From a bacterium (GTDB lineage: Bacteria; Cyanobacteriota; Vampirovibrionia; Obscuribacterales; Obscuribacteraceae): a stretch of DNA of 36,365 nucleotides. Location: assembly GCA_018062085.1 (NCBI GenBank), contig JAGOSY010000041.1:1-36365 (forward strand), given 5' to 3'. Below are positions 1 through 8,188 of this stretch, in pieces; the stretch's first letter is position 1; each line of letters begins with the position of its first letter. The notes beneath the pieces were generated by a model. The model did not search any database. It was not told the DNA's origin and was given only the letters and a program-made list of their open reading frames with translations. Position numbers and translations under genes: made by a program.

Positions 1-612
1 CTTAAGAAACAACACTCAATTTTGGATCAACTTACACCTGCTGACATTGACTTCTTTTCCGATCCCCTAAATTGGCGGGGCGGACCAATGTATGAGGTCC
101 GGCTGATCTATCCACCAGAATATCCCAAAGCCAGCATTACAGAAGCTATCTTCGAATTTGGCGGTCTTGTGCCCTGGCAGCCCAAACCAGATCCACTGCC
201 TCAACTTTTTAAAAGTATCCTGCACATCGAAGAATTACCGTCAGTGGGATTCGTCCACCACCATCATGACCTGTCAGTAAAATCTGCGGAATATAGCTTA
301 GCTGTATACCAAAGGCAGTTCCAGCGTATCGTCGGTGAAGAGCTTGGAGTGAGCTGGGCATCGATGGATTTAAAGCGGCTCGTAAAGCTACACGAGGCGC
401 TATTTCTTCTGATTCACACAATGAACCGCGAAACCCCTGTCTTGTGCGCAAGCATTTGCTCGGAGATTTGGGGGCATGCGGAGCCGATTAATTGTGGTCA
501 TTCCATTTGTATTTCAAAAAAATTGGCTAAAACACTGAGTATCCCTGGCAATCCGGTGCTTGGTTTGGATTATTTTGTCGCTATCGACTTCGCAAGCAAC
601 AGAAGGAGTTAA
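1..612 (+). CDS. Hypothetical protein, 5' end cut by window edge
   Basis: The frame is open from base 1 to the TAA ending at 612, so the gene almost certainly starts outside the window. The in-frame TTG at 22 is not a convincing start because it has no Shine-Dalgarno sequence. About 203 residues are visible. They are soluble-looking, with no signal peptide or membrane segment, a run of histidines (VHHHHD) near residue 80 and several cysteines in the last third. I do not recognise the family. It is separated by about 100 bp from the next gene, which is on the opposite strand, so the two converge. Confidence 0.6.
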   Translation, partial: LKKQHSILDQLTPADIDFFSDPLNWRGGPMYEVRLIYPPEYPKASITEAIFEFGGLVPWQPKPDPLPQLFKSILHIEELPSVGFVHHHHDLSVKSAEYSLAVYQRQFQRIVGEELGVSWASMDLKRLVKLHEALFLLIHTMNRETPVLCASICSEIWGHAEPINCGHSICISKKLAKTLSIPGNPVLGLDYFVAIDFASNRRS

Positions 613-708
613 AAACTATAAATTTTGCACTTAAGAACTCTGAAAGTCTCGGCATCTTTTTAAGTTCCTAGTAAAGAACATTCTGACTGAGTGCAGTTTG
701 TGAGAAGC

Positions 709-1083
709 CTATTTAACCGAATAGCTCTCAAGGCCAACAGCTTCACCTTTCAAAGTAAATTCAATACTTGTATTGAAAGCATTACAGACATAGTATTGCT
801 TAGACCTAATTTCTCGGTTTGCGGGCAGAACCCAGCTCAGCAGAGATAACCCACCATCACCAGGTGTCCTAAACTTATATTCAAACTTAGACATAGGTGC
901 AACCACAAAATCAGACAGTCTGTCAGTTCTGTTATAGAGTCTAACGTGCATAGGAACTGAATTTCGATTACTCACAATAACCCGTTGTTCACTCCTGTAG
1001 AGAAATGCAAAGCAAAAAGCAATCAAAACAAACAGAAATGAAATTGCATAGTGTTTGCCACCAAGGTAATTATTGAGATACAC
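709..1083 (-). CDS. Small membrane-anchored hypothetical protein
   Basis: A 124-residue protein with one hydrophobic segment at about residues 12-29 (AISFLFVLIAFCFAFLY) and then a polar, beta-rich extracytoplasmic-looking domain. A single-pass or signal-anchor protein is likely. The GTG at 1083 is taken as the start because a TAA lies four codons upstream in the same frame. No strong ribosome site is visible. It lies 75 bp downstream of the primase on the same strand and may be read through from it. No family recognised. Confidence 0.5.
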   Translation of the reverse strand: MYLNNYLGGKHYAISFLFVLIAFCFAFLYRSEQRVIVSNRNSVPMHVRLYNRTDRLSDFVVAPMSKFEYKFRTPGDGGLSLLSWVLPANREIRSKQYYVCNAFNTSIEFTLKGEAVGLESYSVK

Positions 1084-1158
1084 AGGAGTGATTTATCCCC
1101 AGTAATGATCGAACCTCAATAGTTACTCAAACGATCACAAAACACAAGATCCAGAAAC

Positions 1159-2979
1159 TTAAGACGCCGGTGGCATCAACCCAATCACCAGCTGCACTGA
1201 CTGCCCACTAGCCAACAACTGCTCCTTAAGACTAGAAATATCTCCACTCAACCACCTCCAGTCTTCTTCAGACGGAGCAATTAACAACTCACGGGCCAAC
1301 AAATTGATCTGAATCTTCAATTGAGCAGGAGAACCGCCTGAAAGGTCTTTCTTCAATAGAGCGTTCACTCTATCCATCCACTCTTGGTCAAGCCCCTTCT
1401 CGGCCCTTACAGCAGCCTCATGCTTTTGAGCCTCTTGACGCTGATCTCTCATCTTCAATTCATAAACTATTCGACGAGCTGCCAAGCGACCGGGCGGCAT
1501 AATTTTTGGATCAAGAGGTGCAGCAGGCTGACTTTGCTTCGCAGTCGCCTGCACCCCAGCGTTATATTCGCCTGGATCAGCTGCCAAGCAGACTCCAGAT
1601 AAGCGCTCCTGTACGTGTTTCCATAAATCAGCATGCTTGGCCAAGGTATCAGTACTGCAGCAAGTCTTCAGTTTCAGGTCTCTGGTAGAGAACGGCTGAC
1701 CCATCTCTTCGAAGTCGGCAACGGCCGCCTGAATGTTCTGTCTGGCTGTGGCCTTCCGTTTGGCATTGGCCATAACCCAAACCACCGGCACTTCAAACTC
1801 ATATTTGCGTGTTTCTTGTCCACGCCTGTGTGGTGGCACCCAATTTGCTGCTCGCTCAATTTGTTTTAGCCCGTCTGAATGACCGGCGGATATATCTTTG
1901 CTCTGCCCGTGGTGCTTAGCCCGGAGCAATTCTTCCATTAGCCACTTGCGCTCATCTTCATAGCCGTAACCGAGCGGAGAAACCATACGCTCTGGATCAC
2001 CATAGAAAAGATAGTGCGAAAGCGACAGCACTGCGTCAGCTCGCTGCGACGGACCACTCAACCCATGGTTGTAGTATTGCCGACCGCGAAGCCAGACATC
2101 ACACTTGATACCTGGCGGCAACTTCTTAAATACCGACTTCACTTCTTTGATCGACTCGGCCGAGCCTTCTTCTGGCAAATCGCGCCGGATCGGAATAATC
2201 TCAGCCATTCTGGTGCTGTTAGCAGCCCGAGCGACAATTACTTGCTTGGTCGAAGCGACCTGTTCTACATAAGCCTTAAGCCGGTGGAACTGATGATATG
2301 GATTAACGTTGCACTCCATGTCATTGACAAATTTGTTCAGCGCCTCTGCTGGACTAAGCTCATCTCTTTCCTCGCTCACAGCAAGACTATTTGAATTGAG
2401 CCAAGCAAATCCAGGTTGAAGCGGAAGCCTCAAACCCTGGCCAACTGAATTCTCACCAGGGTGCGGGAATATCTCGAGCGTGCCTTTGGCCACTTCAAAA
2501 TCATGCAGCTTCAATAAGTGATAGAGCTGACGGTGCAAATCCTTCGAACTGACCGGCGCATCAAAGAATATATACAGATGCCAGCCACCAGACTCAGACG
2601 ATCGATAAAGGTTGTACTCAGAAATCCCAGCCTTCTCAAGCAAGCTAGTTATTTTCTGAAGCCCTTCTTTACTGTGATAGCGGCTGCCGGCATCAATATC
2701 TAAAACAGCATACTTGCTAGCTTTGCCCGACCTGGTGCCAATGAAAGCCTTTGGGTGCACACAAGCAATTGCTTTGAGAATCTCAGTATCAGTAAGACTC
2801 CACTGCTCATTGGCCGAAATCCACGCTCCGCTGCCAAATGGTCGATAGATATACGCATACCGATGGAACAACGAGACAAAACGCTCTGCCGTCTCCTTTG
2901 TGTGAGCCGGAAAGTATTTTAGACGTGAAAATTTAACTGGCGCGGCACTATTGCCTGCCAAAGATATAAGTCCGGTCAT
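1159..2979 (-). CDS. Archaeo-eukaryotic-type (AEP) primase, probable replication initiator
   Basis: A 606-residue protein. The AEP fold is visible in order (numbering from ATG 2979): strand YAVLDIDAGS with the metal-binding pair D94/D96, then SGGWHLYIFF with the nucleotide-binding histidine H134, then EIFPHP and GLRLPLQPG with R184. A helical region at about 280-345 (VFKKLPPGIKCDVW through HYLFYGDPER) resembles a primase C-terminal domain. A winged-helix-like stretch follows near 430-460. AEPs of this kind make primers and often serve as replication proteins of plasmids and phages. GTG 2988 is an alternative start. ATG 2979 is preferred because it lines up with the start of the neighbouring paralogue and leaves room after the shared leader TAGAAAGAG. 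The gene is separated from the paralogue by a hairpin terminator and an inverted repeat, so it probably has its own promoter. Confidence 0.85.
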   Translation of the reverse strand: MTGLISLAGNSAAPVKFSRLKYFPAHTKETAERFVSLFHRYAYIYRPFGSGAWISANEQWSLTDTEILKAIACVHPKAFIGTRSGKASKYAVLDIDAGSRYHSKEGLQKITSLLEKAGISEYNLYRSSESGGWHLYIFFDAPVSSKDLHRQLYHLLKLHDFEVAKGTLEIFPHPGENSVGQGLRLPLQPGFAWLNSNSLAVSEERDELSPAEALNKFVNDMECNVNPYHQFHRLKAYVEQVASTKQVIVARAANSTRMAEIIPIRRDLPEEGSAESIKEVKSVFKKLPPGIKCDVWLRGRQYYNHGLSGPSQRADAVLSLSHYLFYGDPERMVSPLGYGYEDERKWLMEELLRAKHHGQSKDISAGHSDGLKQIERAANWVPPHRRGQETRKYEFEVPVVWVMANAKRKATARQNIQAAVADFEEMGQPFSTRDLKLKTCCSTDTLAKHADLWKHVQERLSGVCLAADPGEYNAGVQATAKQSQPAAPLDPKIMPPGRLAARRIVYELKMRDQRQEAQKHEAAVRAEKGLDQEWMDRVNALLKKDLSGGSPAQLKIQINLLARELLIAPSEEDWRWLSGDISSLKEQLLASGQSVQLVIGLMPPAS

Positions 2980-3013
2980 AGTACTCACTCTTTCTAATGA
3001 AGGACGAGTTGAC

Positions 3014-3097
3014 CTAACCGGATCAGTGCTTTATGCTTGAATCATCTCAGGGCGTCGTCCAAACTCCTGATCTAAAACCGCATAACTGATCCGTTAG
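3014..3097. promoter_or_regulatory. Inverted repeat upstream of the primase, possible operator
   Basis: CTAACCGGATCAGT (3014-3027) and ACTGATCCGTTAG (3085-3097) are inverted copies differing by one extra C. They lie 35-118 bp upstream of the primase start, where its promoter should be. The spacing and length suit a regulator bound at two sites with a loop between them. No clear -35/-10 pair could be assigned. Confidence 0.45.
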
Positions 3098-3106
3098 TGA
3101 TCTCTT

Positions 3107-3134
3107 AAAACATCGCCTGCAAGCGATGTTTTTT
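3107..3134. terminator. Hairpin terminator between primase paralogue and primase
   Basis: AAAACATCGC (3107-3116), loop CTGCAA, then GCGATGTTTT running into T6. This is a perfect 10-bp stem. It begins 6 bp past the stop of the minus-strand paralogue. Read on that strand it is followed by only four T, so it may act in both directions. It probably insulates the primase from transcription of its paralogue. Confidence 0.75.
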
Positions 3135-3139
3135 GTTAT

Positions 3140-4477
3140 TTACTGTCTTTCACATCCCTCCTGGTTGGTACTTGATTGGGCCAAATTGCCCGGTAGTTCA
3201 ATGGGAAAAAACTTGGTTTGTGCCGGGGAGGCACTGTCTGAGCTGTCCGGCAAACTGGAGCGCGGCTTCTTTCCGCGCTTTGGTCGCCCTTTCGGAAGCG
3301 CGGAAATCTCCGGCAACAGATCTGTCGAAAATAGAAGTAGTTGCATGCCGACGGTCTTGTCTGTGAATTCGACCTCGGTAGCTGGGAAATCAAAGCCATT
3401 AGATTGAAGCGACTCAGGAATTAGAGCCTGTTCAAGGATTTGTTCTGGCTGAGCAATAGTCGGCAAAGCTTCCGCCAAAGTCATACGAAGTAACTGATCA
3501 GTTTCCTCGCTTCGGTGGTCAGCAACGTCCAATATTGAGTCAGAATTGGGTTCATTCGAGACTATTGTTGGTTCAACTTCGATAGCCAGGAAATCTAACA
3601 CCTCAGAATGTATTGGCTCCGGAAGAAGAGTTGACTCAGCAATTGGCTTTGGTTCGGCAATCGCTATTTGGTCCTCGTTCAAAATTATTTGGTGTGACTG
3701 CTTTATTTCCTCGCAGCCGACTTCATCAACATCGGGAGGGAAGTCAAAGCTTGTTTCGCTAGGACCTCTTGTTGCTCTCGTTTCCTCGCTGGTTTCCGCG
3801 CATATTGCTTCGGCTCGAGCAAGCTTAGTTTGCAAACTCACAGGACACACAGCAGCAGTTTCTATATCTCTAAGGAAAATAGCCATCGCGGCAGGAAGTG
3901 AAACTTCATCGCGATGCAACTTCGGCTCAAAACTTTCATTAAGCCAACAGAAGCCTGGTTGCAATGGAATTGGGAATACTTGGTCCGAATGGATCGTAAG
4001 CGAACCCGGTGCAGGTTTGAAGCCACACTTTCCGAGATAAACACCCAAGTCGTGGGCGATTTCCTCGGTTTTCACTGGCGCGGAAAATGCAATAAATATC
4101 TGAGCATCGTCAGAACCAGCTGCTTTGTATAATCGAGGCAATACACCGACTTCTGAGAGATTTCCGAGCAGTTGACTCAATGGCAAAGATTGGCGGTATT
4201 CCGATGCTTCCGGAATAGTCAAAACCAAATAAGCTGAGACGCTATCTAAAAGACATGCGCGTAAAGACTGCGCACCATCAGTAATTGCACTGGCAATCTC
4301 CTCATCAGTCAGGTAGTGAAACTGACTCATGGTGCGCCAGCTACTACTGTCAATTTTTCGAATGGCAGATCCAAATCTCTGCGGAAAAAGAGACAGAAAC
4401 TTCTTGGTTAAGGAGACGCTATCAAATTCGTCTTGTGCTGGAGTCTGCCCCTTTGCACAATCTATATAAGTGCTAAT
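3140..4477 (-). CDS. Degenerate AEP primase paralogue, probably catalytically dead, likely ATT start
   Basis: Residues 80-210 align with the neighbouring primase: YLVLTIPEASEY with YAVLDIDAGSRY, AQIFIAFSAPV with WHLYIFFDAPV, and IPLQPGFCWLN with LPLQPGFAWLN. Every catalytic position is changed: D94 to T87, D96 to P89, H134 to Q126, R184 to P169 (numbering from ATT 4477). A long acidic, low-complexity tail rich in E, P and S follows, ending in a basic patch (KGRPKRGKKPR) near the C-terminus. The first ATG is at 4330, but the frame is open for 49 more codons whose product still matches the primase (FLSLFPQRF with FVSLFHRYA). That stretch holds no ATG, GTG or TTG. ATT 4477 lies at the position of the primase ATG, behind the same TAGAAAGAG leader. 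Alternatives are an N-terminally truncated protein from 4330, or a gene losing its start. A regulatory or partner role in replication is inference. Confidence 0.72.
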   Translation of the reverse strand: MSTYIDCAKGQTPAQDEFDSVSLTKKFLSLFPQRFGSAIRKIDSSSWRTMSQFHYLTDEEIASAITDGAQSLRACLLDSVSAYLVLTIPEASEYRQSLPLSQLLGNLSEVGVLPRLYKAAGSDDAQIFIAFSAPVKTEEIAHDLGVYLGKCGFKPAPGSLTIHSDQVFPIPLQPGFCWLNESFEPKLHRDEVSLPAAMAIFLRDIETAAVCPVSLQTKLARAEAICAETSEETRATRGPSETSFDFPPDVDEVGCEEIKQSHQIILNEDQIAIAEPKPIAESTLLPEPIHSEVLDFLAIEVEPTIVSNEPNSDSILDVADHRSEETDQLLRMTLAEALPTIAQPEQILEQALIPESLQSNGFDFPATEVEFTDKTVGMQLLLFSTDLLPEISALPKGRPKRGKKPRSSLPDSSDSASPAQTKFFPIELPGNLAQSSTNQEGCERQ

Positions 4478-5407
4478 TTTCGTACTCTCTTTCTAGGAGA
4501 TTTGATGATACTGAGTGAAGAACGGTTGTTGAATAAGTCTGAATCTAAGAAGGCCCCAATATTCGATCGACATATCTTTAGACATATTGCCAAGAAGTGA
4601 TCTTTGACACTATATAAGGTGCTTCGGCAGCGATCAATACTTTAGATCTGGAAGACTGATGGATCAATGGTCTTCCTCGCCCTCGGAAATTTCCTCGGTG
4701 GTGGCACCACTGCGCTATCTTGGGCCCTGTTTGACTGTTGCAGTCAATTTGATCTATTTTCGATCCATCGGATTTCCTGGCAGAAGTCGAAATTCCTAAT
4801 CGCGGAAATTGATCTTCCTCGGTGGTTCTGATAAACGCGGAAACTTCCGCAGCGTCCACTTCGGGACTGGTAAAACTGACTGGTGGCAAGATTCGGACTT
4901 TCTAGCTTATGTGCAACCCGCACCACTAACGATATCAGAATAATATATTTTCGCAAGCCCGGAAATTGAAATTTCTTCGGCAAAGAAAACATTTCCGCGC
5001 CAACAGTTCCGACTGACAACGCTAAAGCGACAGCGAAGAGTGCCACGGAGCAGCCCCTCCAGAGTTCACGCCACCTAGCGAGGAAGAGCGCCAAGGCATG
5101 GGCGCGGAATCAGCGGAGAAATATTTTCCTCGCTTCCGCACCGATTCCGAGGCGCGGAAAGCCGCAAAAAAAACCAAGAATTGGAGTCAAACCAAACTTA
5201 AAGAGATAAAAATGGCACAAAAAAGTGAGGATTAGATTGCCCGCCCAACTGTAGCCCTAGAAACCCGTCCGATAAATATCACCTAGCGATTGCCACCATA
5301 TACGAACCAACCAAGATGCAAAGAAAGGTGCACCATATTTCAGCTGTTTCCAAAGCCCGGAAATACCGTAAGCCCCTGCCCACGGCCCATTAAGCAACCC
5401 AGGAAAT

Positions 5408-5444
5408 GATACCACGGAAAATTTTCCTCGATTTCCGTGGTATC
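5408..5444. promoter_or_regulatory. 13-bp perfect inverted repeat, probable operator of the HTH gene
   Basis: GATACCACGGAAA (5408-5420) and TTTCCGTGGTATC (5432-5444) are perfect inverted copies around an 11-nt centre that itself contains TTTCCTCG. The left arm also begins the palindrome GGAAAATTTTCC. The repeat sits immediately upstream of the -10 box at 5460, where a bound protein would cover the -35 region, so autorepression by the HTH protein is plausible. Confidence 0.7.
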
Positions 5445-5459
5445 AAGCGCAAATACCCT

Positions 5460-5465
5460 TATAAT
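5460..5465 (+). promoter_or_regulatory. -10 box (TATAAT) of the first HTH gene
   Basis: TATAAT followed by GAT, 68 bp before the chosen ATG. The second HTH gene has TATAATGAT 67 bp before its ATG, with a similar downstream leader containing CTAGATAT. No consensus -35 is present and the inverted repeat lies there instead. Transcription from here would begin after the TTG at 5468, which rules that codon out as the start. Confidence 0.6.
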
Positions 5466-5527
5466 GATTGAGCACAATTTCGATTAGATATATACACCGG
5501 CGCGCCACTAGATATGGAACCAACCAG

Positions 5528-6301
5528 ATGAGAACTATTTCGGTAAAGGAAGCTGCACACGCCTTAGGCTGCACCACTCGGACCGTCATTAATAGGCTCA
5601 AAAATGGCGACCTCAATGGTCAGCAGTTTGCAAATCCCTACGGTGTTAGCGAGTGGCGGATTTACCCCACCAAGGAAATAGCGCAGAAATTAAGAATCAA
5701 AGAGCCCGGAAACCCGGAAACAGTTAGCGCGGAAATGAATTTTGGCCCTCTCGAAGAGCCCATAGACGCAGAAACTGTTAGCGAGGAAACCACTTCCCAA
5801 GCCTCCTACACTCAGGACTGGATGGAGTCCGAGCGTCAGCATATGAGGATCTTGGCCGAAGAGATGATGCGGCCTTTGCTTGAAACTATTCGCAACCAGG
5901 AAAGGCAACTGGAAGATCAGAGCGTCAAACTCAAGCTATTGCCTGATTTCGAAAAACAAGCAGCGGATGAGCGCAAAGCAGCTCAACTCAAGGCGCTTGA
6001 AGCTGAGGCACTGCGCAAGCAAGTTGATGCACTGAAACTCAAGAACGAAGCAGCCGAGAAAGCACAAGAGCAAGTTGCACTTCTTGAAAAAACCATAGAA
6101 GAGCGCCAACGCGAAGCTGCCGCCGAAATTCAGAAACTTAAAGAAGAGAAAGAAGCACAACTCAAATTAGTTGAAGTGCAGCTAGCTGCACTTTCTCAGA
6201 CAGTTCTGGAGTTAAAACAGCCCTGGTGGAAGAAACTATTTGGCACCAGTCCAGAAGCTGTTACAGACAATACTAATGTGGTGGACACCACGGAACAATA
6301 G
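5528..6301 (+). CDS. HTH DNA-binding protein with long coiled coil and Trp-rich C-terminal tail
   Basis: A 257-residue protein. Residues 5-50 form an excisionase/MerR-type helix-turn-helix with a wing (VKEAAHALGCTTRTVINRL through EWRIYPTKEIAQKL). An acidic linker with EPIDAETVSEE follows, then a conserved block (ERQHMRILAEEMMRPLLETIRNQER), a charged coiled coil at about 100-225, and the tail QPWWKKLFG near 231-239. It is a paralogue of the protein at 11014. ATG 5528 is chosen because it lies downstream of the -10 box and matches the paralogue's start. The two proteins differ in having or lacking a short extension after the tail. Coiled-coil HTH proteins of plasmids often act in partition or as repressors (compare KfrA-like proteins). 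Neighbouring inverted repeats and octamers are candidate binding sites. Confidence 0.78.
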   Translation: MRTISVKEAAHALGCTTRTVINRLKNGDLNGQQFANPYGVSEWRIYPTKEIAQKLRIKEPGNPETVSAEMNFGPLEEPIDAETVSEETTSQASYTQDWMESERQHMRILAEEMMRPLLETIRNQERQLEDQSVKLKLLPDFEKQAADERKAAQLKALEAEALRKQVDALKLKNEAAEKAQEQVALLEKTIEERQREAAAEIQKLKEEKEAQLKLVEVQLAALSQTVLELKQPWWKKLFGTSPEAVTDNTNVVDTTEQ

Positions 6302-6310
6302 AGCTTCGCA

Positions 6311-7225
6311 TCAAAGGTGCTCGGCGTATCGCATAGTTGTTTCCAATTTGACGTGTCCACCGAACTGGGCAACCAGACCTAGTTCATTGCCTTGACGTAG
6401 AAGGTTTGTCAGGCACGTTTGCCTAAGAGTATGACTCGAAACGCCATGAAGATTGGCGCGCTCGGCCAGATTGCGAATAGCATGGTCAATGCTATCTACT
6501 GACATGCGACCTCCACGATTCGATAGAAATAGGCCTTCGTCTCTTGCCATTGGAAATCTCGTCTTACGCTCACTAAGCCATTCTTGCAAGGAGATTGCGC
6601 ACGAAGGGTTTAAAGGTAATTCTCGGCAGCCTGATTGATTTCCAGATCTGACCTTCAGCACGTTTTTGCGTTTTGAAAGACGCACATCAGCAAGGTTTAA
6701 GTTCCTACACTCACTAATTCGAATGCCTGTGCTGAGCAGCAATATAGCGAGCGCTCTATCGCGTGGCCTCTTGCAGCGTACCACGGCTTGCAGAAACTCC
6801 TGCTGTTCATCAAGCCCAAGGGATTGAGGAGCTGCAGCCTGACAGTTCTCTCGGCCAGCATTGCATTTTCCGAGCCCCAGAAAAGCGAAGAAAGAGTCAA
6901 TGGCAGTAAGGTATGCGTTCACCGTTTGCTGGCTGATTTCAATGGTCAAATTTAGGTATTGCTTGAAATCAGACACCGCGGAATCGCGGGCATCCCTGTC
7001 CGTTAGTCCAACAGAACGTTCGTCCAGACGCCCCCCCAGGAAGCCTAGAAAAAGCTGCAAGCGAGTCTCGTAGGCACGCTTTGTGTGGGGAGACAGAGGT
7101 TGCCTTCTCAACCACTTCTTGTATGCCTCAAACTGCTCAAGCAGATTGAACAAACCTTGAGCATTTGAAGCCGGAGGCAGCGGGAAAAGATCAGTTTGAC
7201 CACCGCTTGAATTTCTGATTTGCAT
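6311..7225 (-). CDS. Tyrosine recombinase/integrase (XerC/D-like)
   Basis: A 304-residue protein of normal length for the family. Residues 30-118 form the SAM-like core-binding domain (QFEAYKKWLRRQPLSPHTKRAYETRL). The catalytic domain follows, with R169 in STGIRISE, a lysine near 191 in the beta-hairpin (VLKVRSG), H265/R268 in SHTLRQTCLT, H291 in GGHVKLETTMRY and nucleophile Y300. The full R-K-H-R-H-Y set is present, so it should be active. It performs site-specific strand exchange, here plausibly resolving replicon multimers or integrating the element. It converges on the HTH gene with only 9 bp between stops. No strong ribosome site is seen before ATG 7225, so the exact start is uncertain. 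Confidence 0.92.
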   Translation of the reverse strand: MQIRNSSGGQTDLFPLPPASNAQGLFNLLEQFEAYKKWLRRQPLSPHTKRAYETRLQLFLGFLGGRLDERSVGLTDRDARDSAVSDFKQYLNLTIEISQQTVNAYLTAIDSFFAFLGLGKCNAGRENCQAAAPQSLGLDEQQEFLQAVVRCKRPRDRALAILLLSTGIRISECRNLNLADVRLSKRKNVLKVRSGNQSGCRELPLNPSCAISLQEWLSERKTRFPMARDEGLFLSNRGGRMSVDSIDHAIRNLAERANLHGVSSHTLRQTCLTNLLRQGNELGLVAQFGGHVKLETTMRYAEHL

Positions 7226-7446
7226 GAACTAAGCGCCGCCCCCAATATCAGGCATATTTTAGCGACACACAGCCAGCAAGGCAAGCTATGGCGGATGGCA
7301 CGTCGAGAACAAGAAGCCACCGTGCAGTTCATCCCATGGGCATCGGCGTAGCAATAGAATGTTGGAAGTAACCGATCAGCCGGACTACTGGACACAATTA
7401 GAATTCCTAGTCATTGCTTGTGCTAAAGATCGATATCACAAGCTTT

Positions 7447-8133
7447 CTACACCTCAGGTCTACTCGGCCCAGAGCGGAGAATTTCTAGCTCGCCAATTAC
7501 ATCTACTGGCCGACGATTATTAAACCTTGAGCTTATTCGGTCCGCAATAACAGAGTCCGTTTCAGCAGCCTGAAAAACACTTTCAATCAGTTCTTCCAGA
7601 TCCTCGAGGTAATCGGGCGAGCGTAACTGACACCGATCTCCTTCCACTAGAGCCAAGTGGTCTCCATCCCAGCGTTTAGAGGTTGGTGAGCGGTGACAAA
7701 TCACTATACAGCCCGGTCTATCTAACTGCTTGTATGAAGTCGGATTAGATGGTGGCACATAATCTGGCTGTCTATTTTCTGGCAACATTGAAAATGCGTG
7801 TACAAGGGGATTCCTAAACGAGAGATAGATCTGCAATGGCAAATATTGTTTGGTGGTAACAGAAGGATCATCTAATGAAGCAATTTCATTTTGGAATTCA
7901 AAGCTAGCGTAATCAGGAAGATGCAGGCGAACCATATCAACGAAATGCGGACGTTGAAGACTAGGTTCGGGAAAACTTACAGAATCAGGCTCTGTTAGAT
8001 TTGCAATCCATTCAATTAACATAGCTCCACCAATGAACTCCCAAGGAGTACCATACTGTGCAAAGCATTTAAGGTCACTAACGCGTGCCTGATAATATCC
8101 TTTTATTCTAAGAAGATCCGGAGCTGCCGACAC
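7447..8133 (-). CDS. Hypothetical protein
   Basis: A 228-residue soluble protein with no signal peptide or membrane segment. The GTG start at 8133 is supported by GGAGG four bases upstream. The sequence has an N-terminal helical part, LPLQIYLSFRNPLVHAF in the middle, and a C-terminal segment CIVICHRSPTSKRWDGDHLALV that looks beta-rich. I do not recognise the family. It is divergent from the TIKI-like gene, with 55 bp between their starts, so the two may share a regulatory region. Confidence 0.65.
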   Translation of the reverse strand: MSAAPDLLRIKGYYQARVSDLKCFAQYGTPWEFIGGAMLIEWIANLTEPDSVSFPEPSLQRPHFVDMVRLHLPDYASFEFQNEIASLDDPSVTTKQYLPLQIYLSFRNPLVHAFSMLPENRQPDYVPPSNPTSYKQLDRPGCIVICHRSPTSKRWDGDHLALVEGDRCQLRSPDYLEDLEELIESVFQAAETDSVIADRISSRFNNRRPVDVIGELEILRSGPSRPEV

Positions 8134-8188
8134 TTTACCTCCAATCTCGATTAAGGAATCCCACGGCTTTAACGATAAAGGATCAAAC

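Larger units (their letters stand above)
4478..5527. other. Non-coding candidate origin/partition region
   Basis: About 1 kb between the divergently read degenerate primase and the HTH gene. It holds seven exact octamers of the TTTCC(G/T)CG cluster, palindromes such as GGAAATTTCC (4685-4694) and GGAAAATTTTCC (5416-5427), and an A-rich stretch at about 5165-5235 that could be an unwinding region. The promoter of the HTH gene is at its right end. Lying beside a primase, these features suit a replication origin or a partition site. That function is inferred from layout only. No DnaA box was convincingly seen. Confidence 0.5.
3270..5789. repeat. Cluster of 17 TTTCC(G/T)CG / CG(C/A)GGAAA octamers
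   Basis: Exact copies start at 3270, 3299, 3502, 3706, 3781, 3793, 4060, 4079, 4690, 4801, 4836, 4992, 5125, 5153, 5423, 5728 and 5782. Near-copies (CCCGGAAA, CTCGGAAA, CACGGAAA) lie between them. They occur in both orientations, inside the degenerate primase, throughout the non-coding region, and in the first part of the HTH gene. About 0.15 would be expected by chance in this length at even base composition. Only four further copies were found by eye in the rest of the window (10886, 11334, 17151, 36169), the first two beside and inside the second HTH gene. Binding sites for a replicon-encoded protein are the likeliest reading. Confidence 0.8.

Noticed and set aside
3546..4040. 164-codon plus-strand frame opposite the degenerate primase
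   Set aside because: It is a shadow of the low-complexity coding strand, and the opposite frame has clear homology to the primase.
4744..5094. 116-codon minus-strand frame with two hydrophobic stretches in the candidate origin region
   Set aside because: TTG start without ribosome site, octamers of the cluster inside it, and a C-terminal half that looks random. Kept as non-coding, though a small membrane protein cannot be fully excluded.
5468..5527. Longer start (TTG 5468) for the first HTH gene
   Set aside because: It lies three bases after the -10 box, upstream of any transcript from it, and the added 20 residues have no counterpart in the paralogue.
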